64,000 bases of DNA from Brevibacterium atlanticum. GTDB taxonomy: Bacteria; Actinomycetota; Actinomycetes; Actinomycetales; Brevibacteriaceae. The position numbers and the translations under genes are program-made. Within the stretch, counting starts at the first letter, position 1. Every line of letters starts with the position of its first letter. The stretch covers positions 3,958,503-4,022,502 of the forward strand of contig NZ_CP050152.1 of assembly GCF_011617245.1 (NCBI RefSeq), read 5' to 3'. The notes beneath the pieces were generated by a model. It ran no database searches. It was not told where the DNA came from and saw only the letters and a list, made by a program, of their open reading frames with translations. Below, piece after piece: positions 52,229 through 61,524 of the stretch.

Positions 52229-52963
52229 TCACGGCGTCCGACGCCGCAGCGTCAGCGAGCCGACGATGACGGCGCCGACGATCCAGCAGCCGATGAAGAG
52301 CACCCGCAGCCAGATATAGGCGTCATCCTCGTTGCCGGTCGACACGGCATCCAGGGCGTCGATCGCGTGCGAGAGCGGCAGCCAGTCGCCGATGATCTCG
52401 AGCACCTCGGGCAGCTGGTCTCGAGGCAGGAAGATCCCGCCGAGCAGGATCTGCGGGAACACGAACACGGGCATGAACTGCACGACCTGGAACTCCGTGC
52501 GAGCAAAGGCGCTGGCCAGCAGGCCCAACGCCGTGCCGAGCAGGGCGTCGGCGATCGCGACGACGAAGAGCAGTCCGACGGATCCCTCGATCTCCAGACC
52601 GCACACCAGAGTCGCGTAGCCGACGGCCACGGCCGTCTGCACCACAGCGAGCAGCCCGAAAGCCAGGGTGTATCCGAGGATGAAGTCGCCGCGCCCCAAC
52701 GGCATCGACAGCAGCCGCTCCAGCGTTCCGCTCCGACGCTCGCGCAGGGTGGAGATGCTCGTGACGAGGAACATGACGATGAACGGGAAGAGCGCGAGCA
52801 TCGCCGGGCCGATCCTCGCGAAGACATCCGTCTCGTCGAAGATCCAGGCGACGAGACCGATGAGGAGGCTCGGTACCACAAGCAGCAGTGCGATCGTGCG
52901 CGGATCATTGCGGATCTGCAGCAGGACTCTGCCGGCTGTCGCGAAGGTGCGGGTCGGGGTCAT
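52229..52963 (-). CDS. ABC-2 exporter permease
   Basis: A 244-residue ABC-2 permease with six helices. The motif RERRSGTLERLLSMPLGRGDFILGY is the family hallmark, together with FPQILLGGIFLPRDQLP in the second half. It starts 4 nt inside the ATPase gene, so the two are coupled. Together with the TetR gene upstream it forms a drug- or lipid-exporter operon. Confidence 0.9.
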   Translation of the reverse strand: MTPTRTFATAGRVLLQIRNDPRTIALLLVVPSLLIGLVAWIFDETDVFARIGPAMLALFPFIVMFLVTSISTLRERRSGTLERLLSMPLGRGDFILGYTLAFGLLAVVQTAVAVGYATLVCGLEIEGSVGLLFVVAIADALLGTALGLLASAFARTEFQVVQFMPVFVFPQILLGGIFLPRDQLPEVLEIIGDWLPLSHAIDALDAVSTGNEDDAYIWLRVLFIGCWIVGAVIVGSLTLRRRTP

Positions 52964-53730
52964 CGGACACCTCCTCTGCGGTCTGCGAGAAGTCGCGTCC
53001 GCGGGTGGGCCGTCGACCGCGCATCCGCTTCGATGATGGCGAGGAAGGCGTCCTCGGCGGTGTCCTCTCCGGTGGATTCGAGCAGTGCGCGCGGGGTGGT
53101 GTCCGCGATGAGTTCACCCTCGCGCATGAGCAGCAGCCGGTCACAGCGGGTGGCCTCGTCCATCACGTGGCTGGAGACGAGGAGCGTCGTCCCGTCGTCG
53201 GCGAGGCTGCGAAAGATGTCCCAGAGGTCGGCGCGCAGCACCGGGTCGAGACCGACGGTCGGTTCGTCGAGAACGAGCAGCTCCGGGGAGCCGAGCATCG
53301 CCGCTGCCAGAGAGACTCGGTTGGCCTGCCCGCCGGAGAGCGTTCGGGCGAGCCGGTCGGCCTCACCCTTGAGGTCCGTGCGTTCGATGACTCGATCGAC
53401 ATCGGCGCGTGGCGCTCCCTGAACCCGTGCGAAGTAGCGGAGGTTCTGGCGCACGGACAGGTCGTCGTAGACGCTCGCCTGCTGGGTCATGTAGCCCACT
53501 CGGTGGCGCAGAGTGGCGCTCCCCGCCGACTGTCCGAAGACCGTGATCGAACCGCCCGCGACGATCTGGACGCCGACGACGGCACGCATCAGCGTCGTCT
53601 TGCCGCTGCCGCTGGGGCCGAGCAGCCCGACGATCGCCCCCTTGGGCACAGTGAGGTCGAGTCCGTCGATGACCATCGACTTCCCGCGCTTGACGCGCAG
53701 GCCGCGAGCCTCGACTAAATTATTCATCAT
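52960..53730 (-). CDS. ABC exporter ATPase under TetR control
   Basis: A 256-residue ATPase. Walker A GPSGSGKTT, signature LSGGQANRVS, Walker B LVLDEPTVGLDP are all canonical. The start is placed at ATG 53730; the next codon is also ATG. A perfect 18-bp palindrome spans the start codon, so the repressor would sit directly over the translation start, and no ribosome site is visible, which suggests a leaderless mRNA. An alternative TTG at 53766 would place the palindrome inside the gene. Confidence 0.9.
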   Translation of the reverse strand: MMNNLVEARGLRVKRGKSMVIDGLDLTVPKGAIVGLLGPSGSGKTTLMRAVVGVQIVAGGSITVFGQSAGSATLRHRVGYMTQQASVYDDLSVRQNLRYFARVQGAPRADVDRVIERTDLKGEADRLARTLSGGQANRVSLAAAMLGSPELLVLDEPTVGLDPVLRADLWDIFRSLADDGTTLLVSSHVMDEATRCDRLLLMREGELIADTTPRALLESTGEDTAEDAFLAIIEADARSTAHPRTRLLADRRGGVR

Positions 53731-53739
53731 ATGATGAAT
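53722..53739. promoter_or_regulatory. Perfect 18-bp palindrome, TetR operator candidate
   Basis: ATTCATCATATGATGAAT is perfectly self-complementary and overlaps the start codon of the ABC ATPase. The TetR gene is immediately upstream in the same orientation. Confidence 0.65.
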
Positions 53740-53793
53740 TAGACGCTTCGTTCGCTCTCCCGTCAAGACCCGAGGTGTCGTGATCGGGTTCGA

Positions 53794-54429
53794 TCAGTCC
53801 TCCGCCCGCACCCCCTCGATGTGGCCCTGGACAGCCGGGATGGTCGACGCGATGATCTCATCGATCGATCGCGAGACGAGCGGTTCGGCCTCAACGACAT
53901 GCCGGAGAATGAGCACTCCGGCGATCTGGGTCATCACCATCGATGCCCGGCGACGCGCCTCCTCGGAGTCGACACCGCCGCCCTCGATCCGCTCGGCCAC
54001 CGCCGACATGAGTTCGCGCAGCAGGAACTGACGAAGGAGCCTGCCCGCGGCCGAACCGGTGACGACAGAGCGCAGCACGGTCACGCCCACGTGTTTGAGC
54101 TTGGGGTCCTCCCACGCCAGCAGCACCGTGCGGACGATCGAGCCGCCGAGCTCGGGAAAGGGCGCATCGAGAGCCGCGGCGATGATCCTGTCGGGGCGGA
54201 CGGGAAGCCTGACCACCTCGGTGAACAGGGAGGCCTTCGTTTCGAAGTAATGGTGGACGAGAGCCGCGTCGACCTCGGCCCGTCGGGCGATGCCGCGCAT
54301 GCTCGTGCCGTCGTAGCCGTTGTCGGAGAATTCAGCGGCGGCCGCCTCGGCGATCTTCGCGCGGGTGTCGCCGCCCTGCCCCTTGCGCGGGCGCCCCCTC
54401 CGGCGGGGCGCCGAATCCGAATCCACCAC
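53794..54429 (-). CDS. TetR regulator of the ABC exporter
   Basis: A 211-residue TetR-family protein. A basic AT-hook-like RRRGRPRKGQGG opens the chain, then the HTH (YDGTSMRGIARRAEVDAALVHHYF) and a ligand-binding domain of the TetR_C_17-like type (AWEDPKLKHVGVTVLRSVVT). It precedes the exporter genes by 63 nt on the same strand and most likely binds the palindrome at 53722-53739. Confidence 0.88.
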   Translation of the reverse strand: MVDSDSAPRRRGRPRKGQGGDTRAKIAEAAAAEFSDNGYDGTSMRGIARRAEVDAALVHHYFETKASLFTEVVRLPVRPDRIIAAALDAPFPELGGSIVRTVLLAWEDPKLKHVGVTVLRSVVTGSAAGRLLRQFLLRELMSAVAERIEGGGVDSEEARRRASMVMTQIAGVLILRHVVEAEPLVSRSIDEIIASTIPAVQGHIEGVRAED

Positions 54430-54479
54430 GCCTCACAGAATAGCTGGTCTTCTCTGGTCCGGCGCCGGAAGTGACGATA

Positions 54480-54498
54480 TACTTCCTACATGGAAGTA
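54480..54498. promoter_or_regulatory. MarR operator candidate over the MarR start
   Basis: TACTTCC (54480-54486) and GGAAGTA (54492-54498) form a perfect inverted repeat with a 5-nt spacer. The MarR start codon (54490) lies inside it, which suggests direct autorepression. Confidence 0.6.
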
Positions 54499-55005
54499 AC
54501 TGATTCGGTCTGGTCGATCGTCCGCGATCTTCATCGAGTGGCACTTCTGCAACGTCGCGCGGGTGCGGAATCGGCGCTGGGCACCGTTGCGCTCGGCGTG
54601 CTCAACCTCGCCGCGCAGGCCCCGGTCACCCCGTCCGAGGCGGCTCGCGAGCTTCACGTCCCACCGCAGTCGATCACCCGAGCCGTGGGCGATCTGCTCG
54701 ATCGTCGACTCGTCACGCGACTCGGCCGCCCCGGCGACGGACGCTCGTATTCGATCGAGCTCACCGCCGACGGAAGGGCGGCGCGCACACAGTTCCGTGC
54801 CGAACTCACGGCCGACTTCGCACGCCATCTCTCGGACTGGACCGAGGACGAGATCACCGGATTCGCCCACCAGCTCGGCCGACTGACGACCTCCCTGGCA
54901 GAGGACCCTGCCGTCGAGTCAACACCGTCGAGGGACGCTCGCGCAGCGGCCGACGACGAGCCATCGCGAAGCGCCTCGCGGCCCAATCCATGGAACATCC
55001 GATGA
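54490..55005 (+). CDS. MarR family regulator
   Basis: A 171-residue winged-helix regulator of the MarR type: VTPSEAARELHVPPQSITRAVGDLLDRRLVTRLGRPGDGRSYSIELT is the recognition helix and wing. The C-terminal 35 residues are polar and disordered. It is coupled to a flavin monooxygenase by overlap, the usual setting in which the aromatic substrate relieves repression. Confidence 0.88.
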   Translation: MEVTDSVWSIVRDLHRVALLQRRAGAESALGTVALGVLNLAAQAPVTPSEAARELHVPPQSITRAVGDLLDRRLVTRLGRPGDGRSYSIELTADGRAARTQFRAELTADFARHLSDWTEDEITGFAHQLGRLTTSLAEDPAVESTPSRDARAAADDEPSRSASRPNPWNIR

Positions 55006-56687
55006 CCGATTCAGTGGACCATCCGATGACCAGCTTCGACGGTGGTGTCGAGCGCGAGGGCTGCTGCGATGCCCTCATCGTCGGCGGCGGATTGGTCGGT
55101 CTTGCCGCAGCGGCCTTCCTCGCACAGCAGGGTCTCGACGTCATCCTTGCCGAGAGGCACCCGTCGACGTCACTCCACCCCAAAGCGCGACTGGTCAATG
55201 TCAGGTCGATGGAGCTCTACCGCAGCCTCGGCATCGAGGACGAGATCCGCGCCGCCGGAGAGCCGAGCGGCGGGTTCACCGTCGCCGACAGCCTCGCGGA
55301 CTCACACGTTGAGTGGATCCCGCCGGCCGAGAATGCAGCAGCCGAGTCCCGACTCAGTCACGTCGGCGCGTATTCGTGCGACCAGCAGAAGATCGAGCCG
55401 ATCCTCCGTGATCGTGCGACAGGCCTCGGCGCACTCCTCCACTTCGGAACGACGGCCACCGACATCCGCCAGGATGACAGCGGCGTCGCAGCAACGCTGC
55501 ACCGCGACGGTCGGTCCTCGAGCATCCGCGCCCGATTCCTCGTCGCCGCCGACGGCGCGGAGAGCCCGATCAGAAAGCAGCTGGGCATCGCCATGCTCGG
55601 CGAAGGGGTGCCGGGGACAGCGGTCAGCGCCCTGTTCCGAGCCGATCTGTCGCCCGCACTGCGCGGGCGTCACGTCGACGCGCTCATGGCCCGCAATGCC
55701 GAGGCCTTCCTCTTCGCCCGCGGCAACGAACGGGAGCGACTGTGGCAGCTCGGCACCCACCTGCGACCAGAGTGGGGCGTCGATGCCGGACCCCAGGAAC
55801 TGGAAGCACACCTCCTACCGTTCATCAGGGAGGCGACCGGGCTGCCCGACCTCACCCCCGAGATCGACAGCGTGCTCCTCTGGACCGCCGGTGCGTATGT
55901 GGCACAGCGACTGTCCCAAGGACGGATCTTCCTCGTCGGCGACGCCGCTCACCTGATGCCGCCCTATGGGGGATTCGGCGGAAATACGGGAGTTCAGGAC
56001 GCCCACAATCTCGCCTGGAAGATCGCCGCAGTCTGCCGTGGCGAGGCCGGAGGCGAGCTGCTTGAGACCTACGCGGCAGAGCGGCGTCCGCTGGTGCGGC
56101 TCATCGTCGACCAGGCTCTGCTGCGTTCGCGGAAATCTCCCGGCCAGTCCGCGCCGCCGGACCAGATCGACGCCGACACGCTGACCTTGGGCTTCGCCTA
56201 TCGAGGCCTCTCGGCGGAGTCGAACGAGGCCGATCGATCCGCGACGACCGGAGACCGCTCTGCGTCGACGGCCGTCGAAGATCCGGCCGCGCCGAGCGGC
56301 AGGCCCGGCACTCGCCTTCCCCACATCGGACTCCACGGCTCCCAACAGAGCACCCTCGACCTTCTCGACCCGCTCCGCTTCACCTTCATCGCGGACCGTG
56401 ACAGTCGCACTGCCACAGCGCTGGACGATCCTCCAGGGACCGGCATCGCGGTCCGTACCGTCGATCCGCGCACCATCGACCCACAGCACCGATGGGTCTG
56501 GGACAGGATCTATTCGGGGTCGGACTGCGACGGCATCCTCGTGCGACCCGATCATGTCATCGCGTGGCGAGCGCCGAAGGACCTCGCTGACCCTGTGTCC
56601 GCTGTCAGCAGTGCACTCGCGACCGCCTCAGGTCGCGGTCCACAGTGGCATCAGACCCATGATCAGCCCTCAGACCGTGTGACCTGA
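55002..56687 (+). CDS. FAD-dependent aromatic hydroxylase (PheA/TfdB type)
   Basis: A 561-residue class A flavoprotein monooxygenase. The FAD dinucleotide motif is VGGGLVGLAAA, the DG motif VAADGAES, and the GD motif FLVGDAAHLMPPYGGFGGN. The C-terminal 120 residues form the thioredoxin-like domain of phenol-hydroxylase relatives. Enzymes of this group hydroxylate phenols or polyketides with NAD(P)H. Between domains lies a Ser/Asp/Ala-rich linker. The start at 55002 overlaps the MarR stop (ATGA); 54990 is an alternative. Confidence 0.88.
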   Translation: MTDSVDHPMTSFDGGVEREGCCDALIVGGGLVGLAAAAFLAQQGLDVILAERHPSTSLHPKARLVNVRSMELYRSLGIEDEIRAAGEPSGGFTVADSLADSHVEWIPPAENAAAESRLSHVGAYSCDQQKIEPILRDRATGLGALLHFGTTATDIRQDDSGVAATLHRDGRSSSIRARFLVAADGAESPIRKQLGIAMLGEGVPGTAVSALFRADLSPALRGRHVDALMARNAEAFLFARGNERERLWQLGTHLRPEWGVDAGPQELEAHLLPFIREATGLPDLTPEIDSVLLWTAGAYVAQRLSQGRIFLVGDAAHLMPPYGGFGGNTGVQDAHNLAWKIAAVCRGEAGGELLETYAAERRPLVRLIVDQALLRSRKSPGQSAPPDQIDADTLTLGFAYRGLSAESNEADRSATTGDRSASTAVEDPAAPSGRPGTRLPHIGLHGSQQSTLDLLDPLRFTFIADRDSRTATALDDPPGTGIAVRTVDPRTIDPQHRWVWDRIYSGSDCDGILVRPDHVIAWRAPKDLADPVSAVSSALATASGRGPQWHQTHDQPSDRVT

Positions 56688-56825
56688 GCCTCCAAAGGTC
56701 TGGACAACGATCCGCCGAACCCGGCAAAGGTCTGGGAAACGGGCCTCTGTTTGGTCAGGACCACCTCGGCGAGGGCCTAGCGTGGGAGGCGGAACAGATG
56801 TCGGATGAAAGGTTCCACGGTTCAC

Positions 56826-58109
56826 ATGTTCAGGCAGTCGTCGAAGCTGGCCAATGTCCTCTACGACATTCGGGGACCCGTCCTCGAAGAGGCCCAGGCG
56901 ATGGAAGCCGCCGGGCACACGATCCTCAAGCTCAACATCGGCAACCCCGCCCCGTTCGGCTTCGAAGCCCCCGAGGCGATCGTCCAGGACATCGCGGCGA
57001 ACCTCCCGGTCACGCAGGGATATTCGGATTCGCGCGGAATCCTCTCCGCCCGCCGTGCCGTCGTCCAGTACTACGAGACCCGCGGTATCCGGAACCTCAG
57101 CACCGACGAGGTCTTCCTCGGCAACGGCGTCAGCGAGCTCATCACGCTGAGCCTGCAGGCCCTGTGCAATCCCGAGGACGAGATCCTCGTGCCCGGCCCC
57201 GACTATCCGCTGTGGACCGCCTCGGTGGCATTGTCCGGCGGCACGCCGGTCCACTACCGCTGCGCCGAGGAGAACGCGTGGCAGCCCGATCTGGCCGACC
57301 TCGAATCCCGGATCACCGAACGCACCCGCGGCATCGTCGTCATCAACCCGAACAACCCGACCGGTGCGGTGTACTCGAAGGAGACGCTGCAGAAGATCGC
57401 CGACATCGCCCGCCGCCACGGTCTCATCGTCTTCTCCGACGAGATCTACGAGAAGATCACCTACGACGGCATCGAACTGATCAACATGGCCACCCTGACC
57501 GGCGACGACGTGCTGTGCCTGACCTTCTCCGGGCTGTCGAAGGCCTACCGGGTCGCCGGCTACCGCTCCGGCTGGCTCGCGATCACCGGTCCGCTCGAGG
57601 ACGCCCACAGTTACCTCGAGGGCATCAAACTGCTCGCGAACATGCGCATGTGCTCGAACGTGCCGGCCCAGCATGCGATCCAAGCCGCGCTCGGCGGGCA
57701 TCAGTCGATCGAAGACCTCATCCTGCCGACCGGCCGACTCGGAGCGCAGATGCAGGTCGCCTACGAAGGACTCAATTCGATCGACGGCGTCTCGGCCCAC
57801 CGTGCCGACGGTGCGCTGTACATGTTCGCGAAGCTCGACGTCGAGAAGTTCGGCATCACCGATGACGAACAGTTCGCCCTCGATCTGCTCCGCGAGCAGA
57901 AGATCCTCGTCTCCCACGGCACGGCCTTCAACTGGCCGAGGCCCGACCACTTCCGCCTCGTCACCCTGCCTTCGGTCGAGGTGCTCAGCGAGGCGATCGA
58001 ACGGCTCGACACGTTCCTCTCCGGCTACCGCCAAGTGGCGTCGACGACCTGCGAGCTGCCGGTCGTGCGCGAGAACACCACGGTGAAGGGCTCCGCCGCC
58101 GCAGGCTGA
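56826..58109 (+). CDS. alaA: Class I aminotransferase, AlaA-like
   Basis: A 427-residue PLP enzyme of the aspartate-aminotransferase fold. NIGNPAPFGFEAPEAI and GNGVSELI are typical of AlaA; NPNNPTGAVYS and the PLP lysine in SGLSKAYRVAGYRSGW complete the site. It likely transfers amino groups between alanine and 2-oxoglutarate; alanine specificity is by resemblance. The C-terminal 30 residues extend past the usual end. ATG at 56826 is favoured by the family N-terminus (MFRQSSKL). Confidence 0.9.
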   Translation: MFRQSSKLANVLYDIRGPVLEEAQAMEAAGHTILKLNIGNPAPFGFEAPEAIVQDIAANLPVTQGYSDSRGILSARRAVVQYYETRGIRNLSTDEVFLGNGVSELITLSLQALCNPEDEILVPGPDYPLWTASVALSGGTPVHYRCAEENAWQPDLADLESRITERTRGIVVINPNNPTGAVYSKETLQKIADIARRHGLIVFSDEIYEKITYDGIELINMATLTGDDVLCLTFSGLSKAYRVAGYRSGWLAITGPLEDAHSYLEGIKLLANMRMCSNVPAQHAIQAALGGHQSIEDLILPTGRLGAQMQVAYEGLNSIDGVSAHRADGALYMFAKLDVEKFGITDDEQFALDLLREQKILVSHGTAFNWPRPDHFRLVTLPSVEVLSEAIERLDTFLSGYRQVASTTCELPVVRENTTVKGSAAAG

Positions 58110-58164
58110 GGTCGACATCGCCCAAGGTGCGCGGGCACTCGCTGCTCATTGCGACAATGGGACC

Positions 58165-60078
58165 ATGGAAGAGTTCGATGATCCTGTGACAGTGAGTGCT
58201 GACTCGATCGCCGAGGTCGTCAAAGGCCTCTCCCACGGCGCTCCCGTGGATCGACGAGTACTTGAGACGGAGCTGGGCAACCATCCTGACCTCATCGACT
58301 CTCTCCTCGATCTCTCCGCCAAGATGACGAGGTGGAAGCAGAAAGATCACGAACGTTCCGCCTTACTTGAGAGCGCGTCTGAGCTCATCCGCGTCCGCGA
58401 CTCGAAGCGACTGCTGCAAAAGCTCGTTGATCGAGCACGTGCCCTCATCGGATGCGATATCGCCTATCTCTCCCAGTACTATCCGGACACCGATGAGTTG
58501 CGCGTCCAAGCAGTTCGCGGTGCCATCTCGGCGAAACTGAAAGAACTCCGCGTCCCGCCGGGAATCGGTCTGGCCGGTCGAGTCGTCCACGACCGTGCCG
58601 CACATTGGACATCGGACTACGACGTCACCCAACTACCCCACGAACGAAGAGTCGACTCTGCGGTGCAAGCCGAACACATGGAATCGCTCCTCGGAGTGCC
58701 TATGATCGTCGACGACGAGGTTCTCGGAGCTCTTTTCGCGGCCAATCGGTATTCGCATGATTTCACCGCCGATGAGATCGCCTTGCTCACAGCTCTGGCC
58801 GACCACGCGTCGGTGGTACTCAAGACGGCGCGGCTGATGGGCGATCTCGCTGAGGCGGCCCGCGTCTCTGCTCAGGCGGAAGAGTCGGCTGCGGCGCAGG
58901 CAAACACACTTCGGCGGCTCGTCGAGGTCGAGGAACATCTCACTCAGCTCGTCCTCCAAGGAAAGGGAGTCGCGGCAGTCACCGATGCCATCAGCGATCT
59001 GCTCGACGCCAACGTGCTTCTCGTCGAGAGCACCCGCCTCGAGTCCTCCGATACTGCCAGGAGTCTCGGCTCACCCATGACCGAGGACATCTTTGCCGGC
59101 CCAGACATCGATCGTACGGACCTCATCGTCGCGCTCGAAGAGAGTCGACGCACCGGGCGCAGCGCCGAGGTAGCCGGCGAGTCCACGCTGCTCGCCGCTT
59201 CAGTGGCATCGCACCGTCGCCAGCACAGTGGACTGTTCGTCCGCTTCCGTTCCGAGCCTGCTGACGGCGATGCGAACATCGTTGCTCAGGCAGCGCAGTC
59301 CTTGGCGCTCATCCGAATGAATGAACAAGCAAGGGCCGACGCAGACAATCGGGCCCGCGGCGAACTCGCCGTCGATCTCATCGCGAATACCCGACGACTC
59401 GAGGAGCTGGAGGCTCGTGCACTTTCCAATGACATCGACCTGACCGGACCGTGGCAGCTGACGGCGGTCCGGGTCGAGCCCGACGACGTCGCGCACGTCC
59501 GATCCAGACTGACGAGAGTCGAACCCCGGATCCTGCTCACTCAGCGCTCGCCCGGGCTCACCGTCCTCATTCCGAGTTCGGTTCGCAGAGAACGACCAGA
59601 TTTAGACGACGTCATCACGACCTCAGGAGCTTTGGCCGGCACCATGACGGTCGCTTCCTGGTCCGACGTCCACCGAGCCCAACTCCGAGAAGCGGAGGAG
59701 GAACTGTGGTCATGTGTCCGCATCCTCGACGCTCTCGGGCTCGATGACGGCATCCACAAGATCGAGGACTTCGCTCCTTACACCGCAATGTTCGGCAGCG
59801 CGCCCGAACAGGTGGAGCGCTTCGTCGAACGCATGATCGGCCCGCTTCGTGATTGGGATCTCCGGCACTCCGCAGAACTCGTCGACACTCTGCGCTCATA
59901 CTTCGAATCAGGTTCGAGCGTCAGCAGAACGGCGACAGCGTGCTCGATCCACGTGAACACCGCCAAACAGAGACTCGAGCGGATCGACTCCATCCTCGGC
60001 ACTGGGTGGAGGGCACCTGAACGTGCGTTTCGGCTCCAAGTCGCGCTGCGCCTCGCGAAGCTGGCGTCGGACGACTGA
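58165..60078 (+). CDS. GAF and PucR/CdaR-type transcriptional regulator
   Basis: A 637-residue activator. A GAF domain occupies about residues 70-225 (GCDIAYLSQYYPDTDELRVQAVRG, LLGVPMIVDDEVLGAL), and the C-terminal HTH_30 (about 585-632) reads YFESGSSVSRTATACSIHVNTAKQRLERI, the hallmark of PucR/CdaR regulators. A long central region separates them. It precedes the mevalonate genes by 171 nt on the same strand and is the obvious local regulator. The GAF domain may bind mevalonate or an aromatic ligand (inference). Confidence 0.88.
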   Translation: MEEFDDPVTVSADSIAEVVKGLSHGAPVDRRVLETELGNHPDLIDSLLDLSAKMTRWKQKDHERSALLESASELIRVRDSKRLLQKLVDRARALIGCDIAYLSQYYPDTDELRVQAVRGAISAKLKELRVPPGIGLAGRVVHDRAAHWTSDYDVTQLPHERRVDSAVQAEHMESLLGVPMIVDDEVLGALFAANRYSHDFTADEIALLTALADHASVVLKTARLMGDLAEAARVSAQAEESAAAQANTLRRLVEVEEHLTQLVLQGKGVAAVTDAISDLLDANVLLVESTRLESSDTARSLGSPMTEDIFAGPDIDRTDLIVALEESRRTGRSAEVAGESTLLAASVASHRRQHSGLFVRFRSEPADGDANIVAQAAQSLALIRMNEQARADADNRARGELAVDLIANTRRLEELEARALSNDIDLTGPWQLTAVRVEPDDVAHVRSRLTRVEPRILLTQRSPGLTVLIPSSVRRERPDLDDVITTSGALAGTMTVASWSDVHRAQLREAEEELWSCVRILDALGLDDGIHKIEDFAPYTAMFGSAPEQVERFVERMIGPLRDWDLRHSAELVDTLRSYFESGSSVSRTATACSIHVNTAKQRLERIDSILGTGWRAPERAFRLQVALRLAKLASDD

Positions 60079-60106
60079 GCCCAAGGGCGACCCCTCCGCT
60101 GGACAC

Positions 60107-60121
60107 TGTCTGATTCAGACA
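60107..60121. promoter_or_regulatory. Perfect 15-nt palindrome upstream of the mevalonate genes
   Basis: TGTCTGATTCAGACA (arms TGTCTGA/TCAGACA, centre T) lies 29 nt after the regulator stop and 129 nt before the reductase start. It is a good candidate site for the regulator. A CCGACGATCACCGTCGG hairpin near 60207 follows in the leader. Confidence 0.6.
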
Positions 60122-60249
60122 CTGACGGACTTCTATTCGGTGCGAAACAGCCATATCCCGCTCGAGCCCCGAGTGATTGACTGAACTCTGCGAATCCACT
60201 CCACCCGACGATCACCGTCGGCCGATGACGACTCGACTGGAGATACACA

Positions 60250-61524
60250 ATGGCAGAGAACAGCCGCATTGCCGGGTTCAGAAATATGACGGTCGCACAG
60301 CGACGCTCGGCCGTCACCGAAGCGACCGGTTTCGACGGTGAGGTGTTCTCGCAGCTTGATTCCTCCGCATTCGAGCCCACAGATGCTGCGAATCTCAGCG
60401 AAAACGTGCTCGGAGTCTTCTCGCTCCCCCTGGGCGTGGCCACCAATTTCACCGTCAACGGCACGGACGTCCTCGTACCGATGGCAACCGAGGAGGCTTC
60501 GGTCATCGCCGCCGCCAGCAATGCGGCGAGGATCGCGCGGCCGAAAGGCGGTTTCGTCACGAGCTCGACAGAACCGATCATGCAAGCACAGATCCAGCTC
60601 ATCAATGTCGGCGACCCCCATGCGGCACGTTCACGCATCCTCGAGCGCAAGTCAGAGATCATCGACTTGGCTAACGCCCAGGACCCCACTCTCGTCGAGC
60701 TCGGCGGCGGCGTCGCCGATCTCGAGGTCCGGCTCGTCGACGCGCGTACGACAACGTACGTTCTCGTCCACCTGCTTGTCGACGTCCGTGATGCGATGGG
60801 GGCCAACGCCGTGAACACGATGGCCGAAGCTGTTTCAGGCACAGTCGCGACGATCGCCGACGGCGATGCCCTCCTGAGAATCCTCACGAACAAGGCCGAC
60901 CGGAGAATCGCGCGGGCCCGCGCCGTCTTCGACCGGGAACTGCTCGGGGGCGCCGAAGTCGTGGACAACATCATCCATGCCTACGAACTCGCTGCCGCCG
61001 ATCCTTACCGAGCCGCCACTCACAACAAAGGCATCATGAATGGGATCTCGGCCGTGGTGCTGGCCACTGGGAACGATACCCGCGCTGTGGAAGCCGGGGC
61101 TCATTCGCACGCGGTCATCGACGGGCGCTACACATCGCTTTCGGTCTTCGAGAAGACCGCGGAAGGCGATCTGGTGGGCACCCTGGACATGCCCATGCCC
61201 GTCGGACTCGTCGGCGGAGCGACGAAAGTCCACCCCGCCGCCCGCGCGGCACTCGAGATCGCGGAAGTATCGACTGCGACGGACCTCGCCGAGATCATCG
61301 TGGCCGCCGGTCTCGCTCAGAATCTCGCTGCCCTGAGAGTACTCGCGACAGAGGGTGTTCAACGCGGCCACATGTCGCTCCATGCCAAGAATCTAGCGGC
61401 CGCGGCCGGAGCCACTCCCGAGGAGACTGAGTCGATCGTCGCAACTCTCATCGAGGAGAAGGCGTTCCGCTTCGACCGGGTGAAATCACTCCTCGCCGAA
61501 ATCCGTTCCGGCGGCTCCCGATGA
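60250..61524 (+). CDS. mvaA: HMG-CoA reductase, degradative (class II)
   Basis: A 424-residue class II HMG-CoA reductase, which in Pseudomonas mevalonii oxidises mevalonate to HMG-CoA with NAD. Glu81/82 in ATEEASVIAAAS, Lys260 in HNKGIMNGI, Asp276 in TGNDTRAVEAGAH and His374 in RGHMSLH match the catalytic set. The substrate motif DAMGANAVNTM is intact. Placement beside HMG-CoA lyase and a transporter, with no mevalonate-synthesis genes, supports a catabolic direction. Confidence 0.95.
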   Translation: MAENSRIAGFRNMTVAQRRSAVTEATGFDGEVFSQLDSSAFEPTDAANLSENVLGVFSLPLGVATNFTVNGTDVLVPMATEEASVIAAASNAARIARPKGGFVTSSTEPIMQAQIQLINVGDPHAARSRILERKSEIIDLANAQDPTLVELGGGVADLEVRLVDARTTTYVLVHLLVDVRDAMGANAVNTMAEAVSGTVATIADGDALLRILTNKADRRIARARAVFDRELLGGAEVVDNIIHAYELAAADPYRAATHNKGIMNGISAVVLATGNDTRAVEAGAHSHAVIDGRYTSLSVFEKTAEGDLVGTLDMPMPVGLVGGATKVHPAARAALEIAEVSTATDLAEIIVAAGLAQNLAALRVLATEGVQRGHMSLHAKNLAAAAGATPEETESIVATLIEEKAFRFDRVKSLLAEIRSGGSR

